From contig CAJNDS010002116.1 of NCBI GenBank assembly GCA_905221605.1, forward strand, positions 547,741 through 611,740: a DNA stretch of 64,000 nucleotides, read 5' to 3'. Below the pieces are notes generated by a model, which had not been told where the DNA came from, did not search any database, and saw only the letters and a list, made by a program, of their open reading frames with translations. Numbering within the stretch: position 1 is the first letter of the stretch; each line of letters begins with the position of its first letter. Origin of the DNA: Symbiodinium natans (lineage: Eukaryota > Sar > Dinophyceae > Suessiales > Symbiodiniaceae). Below, piece by piece: positions 42,150-53,149 of this stretch. The position numbers were made by a program, and so were the translations under genes.

Positions 42150-42300
42150 ATTTTTGAAAACCCGCGAGAATCGTGTTTGCAATTTTTTTGAAGCCGCGTA
42201 AGCTTGTTTCAAAGCATATGCATACATTGTTGGAAACCCATCATGCGAGAATCGTGCTTGCAAATGGGGGGGCCCCCCAACCCCCCGCTTTTTCCCCCCC
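42150..42300. repeat. Poly-G/poly-C-bordered repeat module, two copies
   Basis: Two related units with the words GCGAGAATCGTG, TTGCAA and AAGCCGCGTAAGCTTG; the second ends TTGCAAATGGGGGGG followed by C-runs and CCGCTTTTT. The same family forms the array at 53150-53790. Confidence 0.75.
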
Positions 42301-42420
42301 CACCCCCCCCCCCCCCCCCCCCCCCCCCACCCCACCCCCCCCCACCACCCCTCCCCCCCACCCCCGCCCCCCCACCCCCCCCCCCCTCCTCCCAACCACC
42401 CCCCCCCCCCCCCCAAAAAA
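42280..42420. repeat. C-rich tract
   Basis: About 120 bases of C runs interrupted by A and T. Proline-rich or glycine-rich open frames here are artefacts of composition. Confidence 0.9.
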
Positions 42421-42794
42421 AAAGGTACAAAAAAAAAAAAGTACAAAAATAATTCTCCGCCCAAAAACAAACAGAACGACATGAACAGCTACTGGAGAGA
42501 GACGAAATGCGAAGGCGGGACGCCTCACGTCCACATGACGCCCACAGGGCCAAGGGAATGATGTAGTTAAATGCTTACATCCGGCGAGCGATGCACGGAG
42601 AGATGATAAGCAAACATGCCATAGGCGCCTGCCTTTAATGCGGGGTGAGAAGCCACTACAGCATTGCCCCAGGCAAGACCCCAATGCGAGCCGTCACAGC
42701 ATACGTGCCCGGCACTGCTCTGAGCTCTGTTGGTGCAGCTTAGCTTTTCCCTGACCCCCTTCCTGTTCACATTGCAAAGCCCGGGCAGACAAGA

Positions 42795-42920
42795 GAGAGA
42801 GAGAGGGAGCATCTGCACAGGAAGGAAGGAAGGAAGGGAGGGACGGAGGGAGGGAGGGAGGAAGGGAGGAAGGAAAGGAAGGAAGGAAGAGAGAGAGAGA
42901 GAGAGCGAGAGAGAGCGAAA
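42795..42920. repeat. GAGA and GGAA/GGGA microsatellites
   Basis: (GA)n, then GGAAGGAAGGAAGGGAGGGA-type repeats, then (GA)n again. Confidence 0.9.
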
Positions 42921-43099
42921 GAGCGAGACCCGTTTATGTCATCCGTGGCTTACAGTTGAAGGGCAGAGAAGAAAAGGCAAACCAAAGCGAGCCAAGTCCA
43001 GTGATGACATAATTCTACTCACTCATCAGCCCTAATTGCTCGAAGTCCGCAACGTGTACTCTTCGCTTTTTTGTTTGCAAGCTGAGCGTGCACTTGCGC

Positions 43100-44083
43100 A
43101 TGGTCGAGCTGTCGCCGCCTTACCTTGCGGCCAGTTCCTCAAAAGTCTTTGAAGTGCAGCTTCGTACCGAATCACTGGCGCACGTAAAGTCACAGCGGAA
43201 GCTGCCACCTACGATACCCACGCTGCCTCGGCCATGCAGGGCCAGCAAGAAGATTTCCAAGACTTATTTTGTGGGCATAATTCCGTCCCCTTCTCGACCC
43301 AAGAGCAAGAGTAGCTCATTGAAAGGAGCTGTGCGGGAGGCTTTGCAATCGACAGCAGATGAGCAGACAGATCTTGAAAAAAGGATTGCTTATCGGGAAG
43401 GCCGTGCAAATAGGTTCCTGTTTGATAGAGCCTTTCCGGCTCTGACAGATGAGGCCATCCTGCCTGGCTGGCAGAATTGCTGGCATGAGTCGAATGAGTT
43501 CACAGATGGGGAAAGTGGGAAAAGCGAAGGGCAAAGCTTAGCAAGACCTACATTGTCCTCGCTCCGGCGAAAGCGAACCGTGGACTTGGACCGGGACAGC
43601 CGCGAAAGGGACAGTGACAGCCCGAGGAGCCTGGCACCCTGGAGACCCGCGGACAATTCCCGCAAGATCGACCATCCGGGCAACGTGGCCTTGTCTCGAG
43701 TGCCTCCGGGCCCAGTCAAGCCATCCCAGAAGCAAGTGGGTCGACGAAAGACGGTCACAGCACAGGAATTAGAAACACAGGAGACCCGGGCTGCTGGCCG
43801 AAAGCGTGCTGAGAAGCTACTGCAGCGGCTTCGTACAAGCAATCGAAGGAATAGTGTGCAGCCCATTCCATTGGCGAATTTCCATGATAGGATCCGCAAG
43901 GCAGGGCAAGCTCGCCGAGCCAAGTCGCAGCATTCGCAGCATTCGCAGCATTCGCAGCATTCGCAGCTCGAGTTGGAAGGCTCTGAAGGCTCTCCGAGCT
44001 CTCCCAGAGTGAGCCCAAGGAGCTTCGGCACCAGCCTCGACCTGTCACCTACAAACAGCCAGGGCAGCCGCAAGATGCTGTGA
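43100..44083 (+). CDS. Basic, low-complexity protein of unknown function (327 codons)
   Basis: Uninterrupted frame from ATG 43100 to TGA 44081-44083, open upstream to 43088. No family is recognised. The N-terminal third contains KISKTYFVGIIPSPSRPKSK. The middle has LEKRIAYREGRANRFLFDRAF and LPGWQNCWHESNE, which look folded. The C-terminal half is rich in Arg, Ser and Lys and probably disordered, with a fourfold QHS repeat near 43925-43965 (12-bp unit GCATTCGCA-type) and a Ser/Pro tail. It may be the first exon of the EF-hand gene that follows, or a separate gene. Confidence 0.65.
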   Translation: MVELSPPYLAASSSKVFEVQLRTESLAHVKSQRKLPPTIPTLPRPCRASKKISKTYFVGIIPSPSRPKSKSSSLKGAVREALQSTADEQTDLEKRIAYREGRANRFLFDRAFPALTDEAILPGWQNCWHESNEFTDGESGKSEGQSLARPTLSSLRRKRTVDLDRDSRERDSDSPRSLAPWRPADNSRKIDHPGNVALSRVPPGPVKPSQKQVGRRKTVTAQELETQETRAAGRKRAEKLLQRLRTSNRRNSVQPIPLANFHDRIRKAGQARRAKSQHSQHSQHSQHSQLELEGSEGSPSSPRVSPRSFGTSLDLSPTNSQGSRKML

Positions 44084-45468
44084 TTTCGAAAGAGCGAAAG
44101 AGTTCCGACATCTCACCAGAAGTATGGACCCAGAACATAGGACGACGTCATGTCCATGAAGGCAAGCGTGCCATGTCTTTGCGCAGGCAAGCGTGCTATC
44201 AAAAGTCTTTTCCCTCAGAGAGACGGGAAAGCTTCGGTGCACATTGACAAACAGTTTCACGGCAGTAGCTAGTTTGAAGGGTTTTGAGCTCGAAGCGAGT
44301 TGGTGTGGCAAAGCCATAGGGACAACAGCTCGGGAAAAGCGGCTTGCACAATTGTGGCTTGTTTTGCTTGCGCTTCATTAGGAACTTGATGGGCCCCGCA
44401 CTGCTCAGTTGAACTTTGTGACTTTGTGTTGATCTGTTGATGCCGCCTGTCGCTTTGCCATTCTGGCTCTTGCTCACGTAGGGAAATGACATCCCATGAA
44501 AGCTAGTGGCACCTAGTGGCCATGTTTTTTTTGTCCCATCGCCTCAAACTACCGCAAATCAGGATCCTATTGAAGAAGTCAAGAAGCCAAGGAATATGAG
44601 AGGCCAAGGGGCCAAGCAAGGTTTTTGCTCAACCTGTGCATGCGACGACTCGCTACGACCATCAGTGTGCTGTGATTGAGGAGGCTTGAAGCTTAGTCGA
44701 TGCACAGGCGTTTTTGGTTTGTGTCGTTTGAAATTGTTAGATGCGACCAGCCAGGTCATTGGCTGCCAGCATTGACAACATGCAATTGCCAGAAGCATAC
44801 CATGTCCCGCAGATTCCGCAGATTCAGGCTCCAGATCTGCGGCTCAGGCTGTAGTGTTATGCAGGCATATCCTCGAGCAAGCGCACTTTCAGTGGGCAAC
44901 CGAACGAGCTATCTCATCATCGTGTTGTTGGAATTGTAATTAGCCGGCAAGAGTATCACTCACTTACGGCCCCCTTATCCCGACCTGAAATAGGTACCAC
45001 TCCGTGCCTCGGGGCATGTAGCGGCCAATCTGCAGCATGCAGCATCACATGGAATCATGATGCCGCCGCAATAGTACGACGAGGCTGGCCAGCTTGCTTG
45101 GTCTACCTCAGTCGTAGTGCTGTTAAGCTGTGTCCTCACATGTGAGCGTTAGAGTCACAAGTCACAAGTCCTATGATCTTCAGTCCGCTTGCGCACGAAG
45201 TGATGCCGGTTCCTGTGCCTGCAGGCTGTGATGGGCGCGGGCTTTGCGCAAGCCTTAACAAAGTGTCGGAGTTTGGAAAAAGCGACTGCGTGTTGCCACA
45301 AGGTGAAAGCTTTGCAGTCTGTCGTGCCCAGCATATCACCAGGTGGGACAGCAGACCCTAGCTTTGGGATGCATGCCTTCTGCCAGTGGCTGCGAGTGAG
45401 TCATGTAGTCAATGTAGTCATGGTCGCAGCTCTTCTTTTGGAAGGCAGCTCCTGGGCTCAACGTGACA
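44084..45468. other. Stretch with no supported exon
   Basis: Unique sequence without telomere-type arrays. Short open frames on both strands carry no family signal. Confidence 0.45.
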
Positions 45469-47490
45469 TTGGGCCTACGCTCCGGCGATTCTTTGGAGCT
45501 TATTACAACGGTCGCTCAGATGCCCTGATTTCATCTTATTTCAAGATTTTCAACATGCCCTACCTCAAGAGTGCTGGACCGTGCCGGAGGATGCCGGAGG
45601 TTGAAGCAGAATGCCTGAGGTGATGTTTGGGCAGTGTACAGGCTGCAAGCACTGGGCCAAATAGCACGAGCATCGCGGAAACAGGAAAGCTTCCGAAGCC
45701 ACAAATTTCTCGATCCCCTGACAGGCGATACAAAAACATTGATGTGGACAACTCTGGATGGGTCAGCTATGAAGAACTTGCTGAGAAACGTGGTTGAGAG
45801 CGATTGTTCCTGTTCATGTCTGTGAGGCAATGGCAGGCTTTAAAGGGCATTTGGCAAGTTCCGGGTGCGTTGCTTTGGTCTGAAGATCAGCCGCCACATG
45901 CCATGTGTGGCAGGGCTGGACCGAGGTGCTTTTTTGCAAACACACTTTGGGGTTCCAATGCAAGTTAATGCGAGCAGATTGCTCGACCCGCGTTAGGGAG
46001 TAACATCTTGTCGTTTACGCTAGATTGCAGCTCTCGACACAATGGATATGCTTCTGTGGCTTTTGTGTGCTTCTGTCATCTGAGGATTCTTTTCCTGCCA
46101 GAGTTCAACTTGCTTTTCATTTTCGACGCGTTCAGCCAGCAGAACGCCGCCAGAATGAAATAATGGTAATACCTTACTGTGTTCCAAGCTGTTGTTCAAG
46201 TTCTAATGTTGCACCCGCAACATTCTAGGGGGACGCTATTATGAAAAGTTTTCCGGCTATTCAGGATCTGGACCCTCTGTTTTGGGGGTCCGCAATAATG
46301 AAAAGATTTCGGGCCGGGCCTGTTTTTTTAAATGGTTTTTGAGTCAAGTTCCCAGATCCCAAACTAAGAAGAGAGCTCATTTCTCGGCCCCCCCCCACCC
46401 CCCCCGACTGTTTGGGGTCTTTTTTTATTCAGGGTCGCGACTGTTGAGGGGGGGGGGGGGTAACTTATTAAAGCAGGTCCAACATTACTGCAGACATTCT
46501 GACCATGAAGCGAGTCCAGGCATTGATGGACAGTCGCGAGCTACTGGTAATGGTCTGCGCCTGGCCTTGAACTGGGCAGCTTCCGCAAAGTTGCATGAAA
46601 GTGGCTATGGGATGCGAGATGGACGCCCATGAAGCTGGGCCGGAGGTAAGTGCCGGGAAATCGTAGCAGAAGGCAGGGTGCTGGGAGTGCGATGGCCCCA
46701 GGCCTGTTCAGCTCGTCCAAGCTGTCCGAGAAATGTGGCGAGCCTTGCCTGCGCTTCTGTTCTTTGAGTGTTGTTGCTTACAACACGCTTTTGGTGGAGC
46801 TCGAACTTTGCCACACCTGAGGTGTTCATGACGCTCTTTGATAGCTCGCACAGTGGCACGTGCACTGCTGCAGAAGTAGCAGCCTTCGCACCTTGGTTTG
46901 AAACGTTACCAGACCCGGTGTGTAGATGCTCTCTTCATGTCTTGGCCTTTTTTCCTACTACATCAACCCAGATTCTGCATGGTAGCTTGCGACAGCTGGT
47001 GCGGAACGCTTCCACATGTGCTGGCGTAAGTTCTTGGGCACCTTCAAGCTCGATTATGCCCGATCAATCTGAGGCGACTCTGGCTTTGCAAGTTCTCGGA
47101 CGCTGTACAGGCGCCTGTGTACGTGGAAAAGACATTGCAGCCGACACTTGGCAGAACAGGTGTTGGAATAGTCGTTTGGGACTTGCAATGATTTCAGGTT
47201 GGTTGCGGGGGCAGTGCATGTTGTCAGAATGTGTTTGGACACGTGTGTTGGAAAAGGTTCAAGCTACAAGCATGAGGTGATGCAAGAAGAACTGTCCGAT
47301 GTCCTTCCGCAGTACCGTGAAGCTGAAAATCGTCTTGGAATGGAGGCGTGGAGTGCAACATCTGGCTGTTGTCGAGATCCGAGATGCGCTCGCAAATTGC
47401 CACAGGCAACCTTCAAAGAAGAGCGCATCTTCGGCCAGGACGAGATAGACGAGATTTGTTCAACGTTCAGGCCCGAAGAGCCTCGCGGAC
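45469..47490 (+). CDS. EF-hand protein exons (spliced, incomplete model)
   Basis: Two canonical EF-hand loops. Exon 45725-45789 (AG acceptor, GT donor) encodes DVDNSGWVSYEE, with Asp, Asn, Ser, Gly, Val and Glu in loop positions 1, 3-6, 8 and 12 as required for calcium binding. Exon 46822-about 46920 encodes VFMTLFDSSHSGTCTAAEVA, also a full 12-residue loop. Likely further exons: about 45478-45545 (LRRFFGAYYNGRSD), about 47277-47312 (VMQEELSDVLPQ) and about 47420-47480 (ERIFGQDEIDEICSTFRPEE, which resembles the helix before another EF-hand). The protein is likely a calcium sensor. Linkage to the ORF at 43100-44083 is plausible by strand and spacing but unproven. Confidence 0.6.
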
Positions 47491-49534
47491 AGGAGATGGC
47501 AGCAGTACTGTCGCTTGCTGTCGCAGTGTGTGTGTGTGTGCGTGGATCCTTCAATACAACCACAAGTACCACTACGTTCTTCTGATCTATATACAACAAA
47601 GACCCAATCAGACAAGTCGTTTTGAGCCATGCACTCACTGGCCCGAACAAGCAGAACATAAGCTCAGCATACGCGGAGATACAGTGCTCAGACAACATTG
47701 ATATTCCTCGCATCGCTGAATGATCTCCACCGAATGTGTCCGAGCAGCATTCGCAGCGTCGCTGTTCAGTGCAAGCCGCCTGCGGCATCAGGCTGTTCGC
47801 AAATTGTTCAAGATTCGAGTTTCGTCTTACACTGCCTTACGGCGCCCCACAAACTTGTCAGTAGGCTTGCCGCTCGCCACCGCTCCTGTTGGGGGCTCAC
47901 GTCTCAAATGTCAGTCAATCACTGTCATCATCGGGCACCAGGCCGATTCAAAATACGAGATTGAAACTATGGCCAGGAAGATCCTCGAAAGCTGCATTTT
48001 TTCAATTGCCGCACAACAAAGCCAGACTACGAAGGATAGCTTTCCCTGAGCTTGTCTCTCCCCCTATCGCGGTTCTTGCCAGAGGTCTGAAGGAACCCGC
48101 CAAGCAGGGGTGAAGCCAAGCTGAGCCGTTCGGGGGTTTCCGATCGAACCTGCAAAAAACACGCACACCACTCTCGTAAAAAACAACGAAGAGAAAGAAA
48201 GATGCTCCGCATGGCTCTCTCTCTCCCTCTCTTCAACTTTTTGGGCGCTCTCTTGCACCCTTTTCTCACTCTTTCTGAGACTCTTCTCAGGTCTTCTCTC
48301 TCCTTTGTGTTAAAAAACAGGAGAGGCATCTGATTGGAGATCGTGCTTCGGAGTGCACAGCTCCGAGCTACCTTGAAAACTCCCTTGAAAGCTCCAAAGA
48401 GGGAGGATGTCTACTGCGACTCAGTCCCTAAATCTTTCTGCGGGTTTCCGCTGTGCTGCTGCTGTGCGTCGGTCTGTTGCTGTGGGGAGCACTACACCTG
48501 CCGCAAGTCGCAGCCATAATTCAAGCAGCTGGTGCAACTGCCTTCCAGAAAGAGCATTTGCTTGACTGCTTTTTTTCCAAGCAGTGAACGTTTCCCCAAA
48601 TCCTCAAATAACCGGCTTCTGCCCACAGATCTGTGTTTTGTACGTTCTCTGGTCGTCTGTATGCATGGAAACCCCTACTGCCGAAATTCGATCGATTTGG
48701 GACTTGCGACCTTTCCCCACCTGGTGATCAGGTGATCAGGTTTAATGAGCTTCGGCAGCCCTTGGCTGACCGGTTGGCGGTTTCTCTGCACGATGTTGTA
48801 TGTGAAACCATGCGAAAATCCAAGCCTTGAGCGTGGGACAAATCAGACAAATATTTTTAATTCGGACCTTCGCCTCATGTCGCCAACAAAACATCCAAGA
48901 AACGACTTGAGAGTGACGAGCGATGACAGTAGCGATGACGAGTGGAAGGCACGTGTATGAAGAGCTGCCCATTGGGCAGCAACCGCCCGCAAATTGTGTG
49001 GCACCTCCGGCTCCAGATTGGCAACGTACCGCCATGGCGATCCAGCTTGCAATCCAGCTGCTGTTGAGCTTATGAGCAAGATTTTCCAGCTTCCACCGCT
49101 CATTGCGCTCATCCCACTGAGGCTAGCGCAGCACAAGCAGAGAATTCCCCATCGAGGAAGCCTTTGAATCGAACGTTGACAGAAGTGGAGCTTACCCACA
49201 TGGCCACTTCGATCAAGAGAAGCTGCAAGAGCCATGGAACTGCAACGTAATCTGGAACCCCGTGTGGTAGGCACGACAATTCATGAGTCGAAAGCCCCCG
49301 TCAAGATATCAGTTACTGTACGTTTGGCTGTGACCGAACAGTTTAGTTGAAGCCTAACCACTCTTAATCCTCCACCTTGTTGCAACCAAAGAACTCAGAA
49401 GGCGATGCTGGGAAGCAGTGGCAACGAGGACCTTATTGCATAAAAATGCCACGTGCCCGATCGTCGCAGAGTCGAAGTGCGTATTCCAGAATATTCCAGA
49501 CAGCGGGGGGACTTAAGCGGGGACTTCCCTTCAG
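47491..49534. other. Region with few supported exons
   Basis: It contains a short GT run (47528-47540), a CT/GA-rich stretch (48160-48310) and open fragments such as 48905-48957 (RVTSDDSSDDEWKARV) that may be exonic. No gene model is possible from this alone. Confidence 0.35.
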
Positions 49535-51875
49535 GAGGAGAGTCCGGAGCAAGCTGCCCAGATCTTGAAGGACCGTCGTCGTAATCGTACAGCCTTGGTT
49601 CTTCTTCTTTCTGTGCAGACCTGAACGGGCTGAGCTGCAGGGCTGAACTGCAGCCGAGGAGAAGTCGCGCGCCAGCCAAAAGGAGATGCGAGAGAAAGAG
49701 GCCGCCAAAGCAGCCATCAAACCTGCGCGAGGCTTGGCCACTCCTTTTCCCTTGCACGGAGCCGCCTAGAGCCTAGAAGGCGACTCGTTCAGGGTGAGAT
49801 TGGGGAACTCCGGCTGGCAATCGGCGAGAGCCATCTCTCAATGGAAGGTCTCGTTCATCGGGTTAACCGATCGTTTCCATCTTAGCAGAAGCGCAGGATT
49901 TCCTGCGTCGGGCTTCTTCCTTGTATTTGCATATGCTAGTCGAAAATGCAAACGAGAGACATCGAGAGACTGGTCACTAGTTCGAAATTCAGCTGCACAG
50001 GGGCATTGAGGGGGGCACTGCTGCGCCTCAGCAATTCCCATCTCACGAGCTGTCATGGCTGTCATGGCTGTCATGGCTGTCATGGCTTCCAACGAGTTCT
50101 CAACTCCTTCAACTGAACTTCATCTGGGACTGCTGGCTTAGTGGAATGCTGAACTAACGCGAACTAAGCGCTGTTGACTGCCCGAATCCGCAACGTTGTG
50201 CTGACCATTTGTGGTGACTGTAGCCACGGAGGTGTAGGATAGGCAACGCAATAGTGCTGGCAGGATGGATGGTTGTGCACGGCGCAGACTTTGATTCTGA
50301 ACCGCAAGAAGACGCAACCATCTTTCAGATTTGATGTCTCGTGACCCTAGATGCTGCTTGACTGAGGTGACTGTGTCAAAGGAGCTGGCAAGGTTCCGGC
50401 ACCTGTTTGTGAAGTGTGTGGCGCAGGCCGGGGGGAGGGCTGCACAAGCACGCAGTGGGCGAAAGAGTTCATGAAGCTTGGACATGCGCCACAGGCGCTG
50501 GATGTCCCATCGGGAATTCTTACGGTGCAGTCCTCAATTCGCTGTGGTGGAGAGTGGCTGGCGCACGTTCTCGTGCTGTGTTGTGCTGACATGTGCGGGC
50601 GACGCCACCCAGGTGGTCGATGTGACGCCGGGCAGCGTAGTGGTTGAGTTCCTGGTGCATCCTTCTGCGAGGGCCGGTGATAGCCGCAATGCGGCTTGGT
50701 TGAAGTGCCTGAAGTTCTTTCAACTTGCCGAGGTGTTTTCATGCTGCAGCTTGTCCAAAGTCTGCCTATCCGAGGCAACACAGCTTCTGATTGCATTGGC
50801 GGTCGCGTGGCTGCAATTTTTGGATTCTCAGGAAGCTGTCGCTTTGTCAACCTGCTTGAGCCCTTTTTGCTTATCTCTCGTTCCCTCTTGTGCCGAACTT
50901 TTACTCTTTTTCCGAGCCCGGCGCACTCAGAAATGCCAAGTCAAGCATTCTTGCTACTCTGTGTGTTCGATCGTGTTCGGTTTTGATCGATGCGCTGGAC
51001 CGAAAGGAGCAGCTCATCAGCAGCAACAGCACGCTGCGGCGCGGGCACTTTGGGGCTTATGCTGCCAGTGCTGCTTTTCTGATCGAGAAGCCTCAAGTCA
51101 AACACACAAGCGTGTGCGACGAGAGTGGGCAGTCGTGTGTGTGTGTGATCATGTTAGGCTGAGTTGCTCGTCGGCGAAACTCGCAGAACTGCTGCTCCTG
51201 GATGGCATATCCACCCAGCTGCACAGTCAACCGCTGGTGTCGCTTTTCCGCCTTGCTGCATTCGAGGTGCATGCACTTGCTATTGCGGATGGTGTCATAT
51301 GTCCTGTGCTCAGTTGTGATAGATACTGTGCTGTTCATAAAAGTATAAGTGTTGTGATGACTTTGCGGCGGCGGCGGCGGCGTCTGCACGCGGTCTTGGC
51401 AAGGCTGCGATCAGTCAGTCCAGTGCTGCAGCCCCCAAGCAGTCCTTGACGAGGTCAGCCCTTCCGAGATCGCTTGTTATGCTTGTTGCGTGCATGTGTG
51501 ATAAAGCTGATATGCCGGCTGGGCAATCCCTATGCTTCGGGTGTAGACGAGTTCCTGTGCAGGTACTGGCGCGCTTGGAGATTGAGCTAAGACGTGCAGA
51601 AACGGCAGAGGAGAAGTACAAGCAGGCAGTTGTCGAACTTCGACGTCGCGACGAATCGGATGCTTGTCTTTGCTGCAGCAGGGGCACTACTGGGCTTATT
51701 TGAGTGTGGCTAGGTGCTATTGCAGGTTTGTTGGGAAACTCACATCGCCCTCACAGTGCAGCTCACCAACCAGAAGTAACCAGAGCGGCATACGGTGACG
51801 GCATGTGACGGCCTGAAACGGACTGAGGTCAAGTCCCTCACCAAGCTGCTAGATCTCGCCAAGCAGCAGGAGGAG
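49535..51875 (+). CDS. Coiled-coil/charged protein exons (spliced, incomplete model)
   Basis: Exons with good borders: 49535-about 49578 (EESPEQAAQILKDRRR), 49654-about 49733 (EEKSRASQKEMREKEAAKA), 50367-50426 (VTVSKELARFRHLFVKC, donor GC), 50613-about 50693 (VVDVTPGSVVVEFLVHPS), about 50996-51047 (LDRKEQLISSNSTLRRG), 51563-51661 (LARLEIELRRAETAEEKYKQ, donor GC) and 51828-51875 (VKSLTKLLDLAKQQEE, donor GC). The segment VTPGSVVVEF is a beta-strand pattern seen in many dinoflagellate surface or adhesion-like proteins; the rest is mostly heptad-rich coiled coil. I do not know the family. It could be more than one gene. Confidence 0.55.
51361..51385. repeat. CGG/GGC trinucleotide run
   Basis: About six GGC units (GGCGGCGGCGGCGG). 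Confidence 0.7.
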
Positions 51876-52139
51876 GCAGCTTGAACAGCAGGGTTTGCCG
51901 AATGGTCAGTTCTCCAAATTTGGGTCCTTTTTCAGTCTCTGTTCATACAGCCTCGGCAAGAAGCGGGGGGACCATGTGCTTTCAGAATGCAAGTGACTTA
52001 CACCAAGCACGTTGCAGTGTAGATTCTCGTCTGCAAGAAAGCAAGACGGCGGCAAGTGGTACTGGCTATGCCGAACTTCTGCGGGTACCGTATTTATTTT
52101 TGTGAGTTTTTCTGTTCTTTTTGATTTTTTCCTGTTTTT

Positions 52140-52755
52140 TTGTCAAATCTAAGGCACGAAAGAAAGGAAGGAAGGCAGGAAGACAGGAAGAAAGAAAGAA
52201 AGAAAGAAAGAAAAGAAGGAAGCAAGAGGAAGAAAAACATATGGAAAGAAAGAAAGAAATAAAGGCAGGAGTAGAAAGAAAGATAGAAAGAAATACAGAA
52301 AGAAAGAAAAAGGCAGGAATAGAAGAAAGACAGAAAAAAATCAAGAAAGAAAGAAAGAAAGAAAGGCAGGACTGGAAAGAAAGACAGAAAGAAAGAAAGA
52401 AAGACAAAGAAAGAGAGAAAGCAAAAAGGAAAGGCAGGAATGGAGGAAGGAAGAAAGGAATAAAGAAACACACAAGAAAGAAATAGAGAAACAACGACAG
52501 CAAGAAAGCAAGAAAGAAATACATACAGGAAGGAAGAGAGGAATAAAGGAAGAAAGAAAGAAATACAGCAAGAAAGAAAGAATAAAACAAATAAAGAAAA
52601 GAAGGAAGGACGTGAGGAAGAAAGAAAGGAATAAAGAAAGAAAGAACGAGAGAAAGAAATAAAGAGAGCAAGAAAGCAAGAAAGACAGAAAAAGCGAACG
52701 AAATACAAGGCAAAAAAAGAAAGGAAGGAAGAAAGGAAGGATGGAAGGAGTTTAT
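52140..52755. repeat. 600-bp polypurine tract (GAAA/GGAA)
   Basis: Nearly pure purine on the + strand: GAAAGAAAGAAAG and GGAAGGAAGG blocks, with GCAGGA, ACAGAA and AATA interruptions. Long Lys/Arg/Glu-rich (+) or Phe/Ser/Leu-rich (-) frames are by-products. Confidence 0.93.
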
Positions 52756-52789
52756 TTAGGGTTCCGCTCGCTTCGCACGTTCTTGGTTG

Positions 52790-52960
52790 ACCCTAAAAAC
52801 CCTACGCCTTAAACCATAAACCCTAGACCCCCAACACCCGTATGTGGAACCTGTGAGGATACAACAAACGCCCTTCGGCACAGCGGCCGGGCAGTAGTAA
52901 ACCCGAAGGATTTAGATTTGTAATTAGGGTTTAGGGTTTGAGTGTTTGAGGTAAGGGACT
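52790..52960 (+). other. Telomere-type words flanking a possible ASH-type exon
   Basis: CCCTAAA-like words at 52790-52832 and TTTAGGG at 52925-52945 bracket a stretch at about 52838-52896 that reads YVEPVRIQQTPFGTAAGQ, the shape of an ASH-domain start (VEP, then FGxxxxG). This is the only place in the right third of the window with the left-half repeat style. Confidence 0.35.
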
Positions 52961-53035
52961 ATGGCTCTAGCCGGGGTCTGGTGTTGTTCTTGCCTAGGTC
53001 TGGCTCTGTTTTTTCCCTTTTCTTAGGTCTGGCTT

Positions 53036-53135
53036 GTCCTCTGGTCCTGTGGTCCTCTGGTCCTCTGGTTCTCTGATCCTGCGATCCTGGTCAAATGGTC
53101 CTGCGTTCCCCTGGTCAGGAGAGACCGGTCCTGCG
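53036..53135. repeat. TGGTCCTC-type tandem repeat
   Basis: About ten units of CTGGTCCT / CTGTGGTCCT, related to the run at 40375-40530. Confidence 0.8.
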
Positions 53136-53149
53136 GTCCAGCTGTCCCC

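Larger units (their letters stand above)
40260..43099. other. Low-complexity boundary region after the last HYDIN exon
   Basis: No HYDIN exon and no telomere-type array is found here. In order it contains a CTGGTC repeat, an AT island, a GCGCAAAAA repeat, a 54-bp minisatellite, two copies of a poly-G/poly-C-bordered module, a 120-bp C-rich tract and GGAA/GAGA microsatellites. It separates two compositionally different halves of the window. Confidence 0.7.

Noticed and set aside
41645-42151. 168-codon antisense frame with an 18-residue repeat
   Set aside because: It is entirely the 54-bp minisatellite; other frames and the + strand are equally open.
42173-42553. Proline-rich (+) and glycine-rich (-) frames
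   Set aside because: Produced by C-runs and G-runs only.
43390-44073. 227-codon antisense frame opposite 43100-44083
   Set aside because: Cys/Arg/Leu-rich and without structure. The sense strand has a longer frame with ATG, agrees with the strand of all neighbours and has plausible composition.
52066-52713. Long Phe/Ser/Leu-rich antisense frames and Lys/Arg-rich sense frames
   Set aside because: Composition artefact of the polypurine tract.
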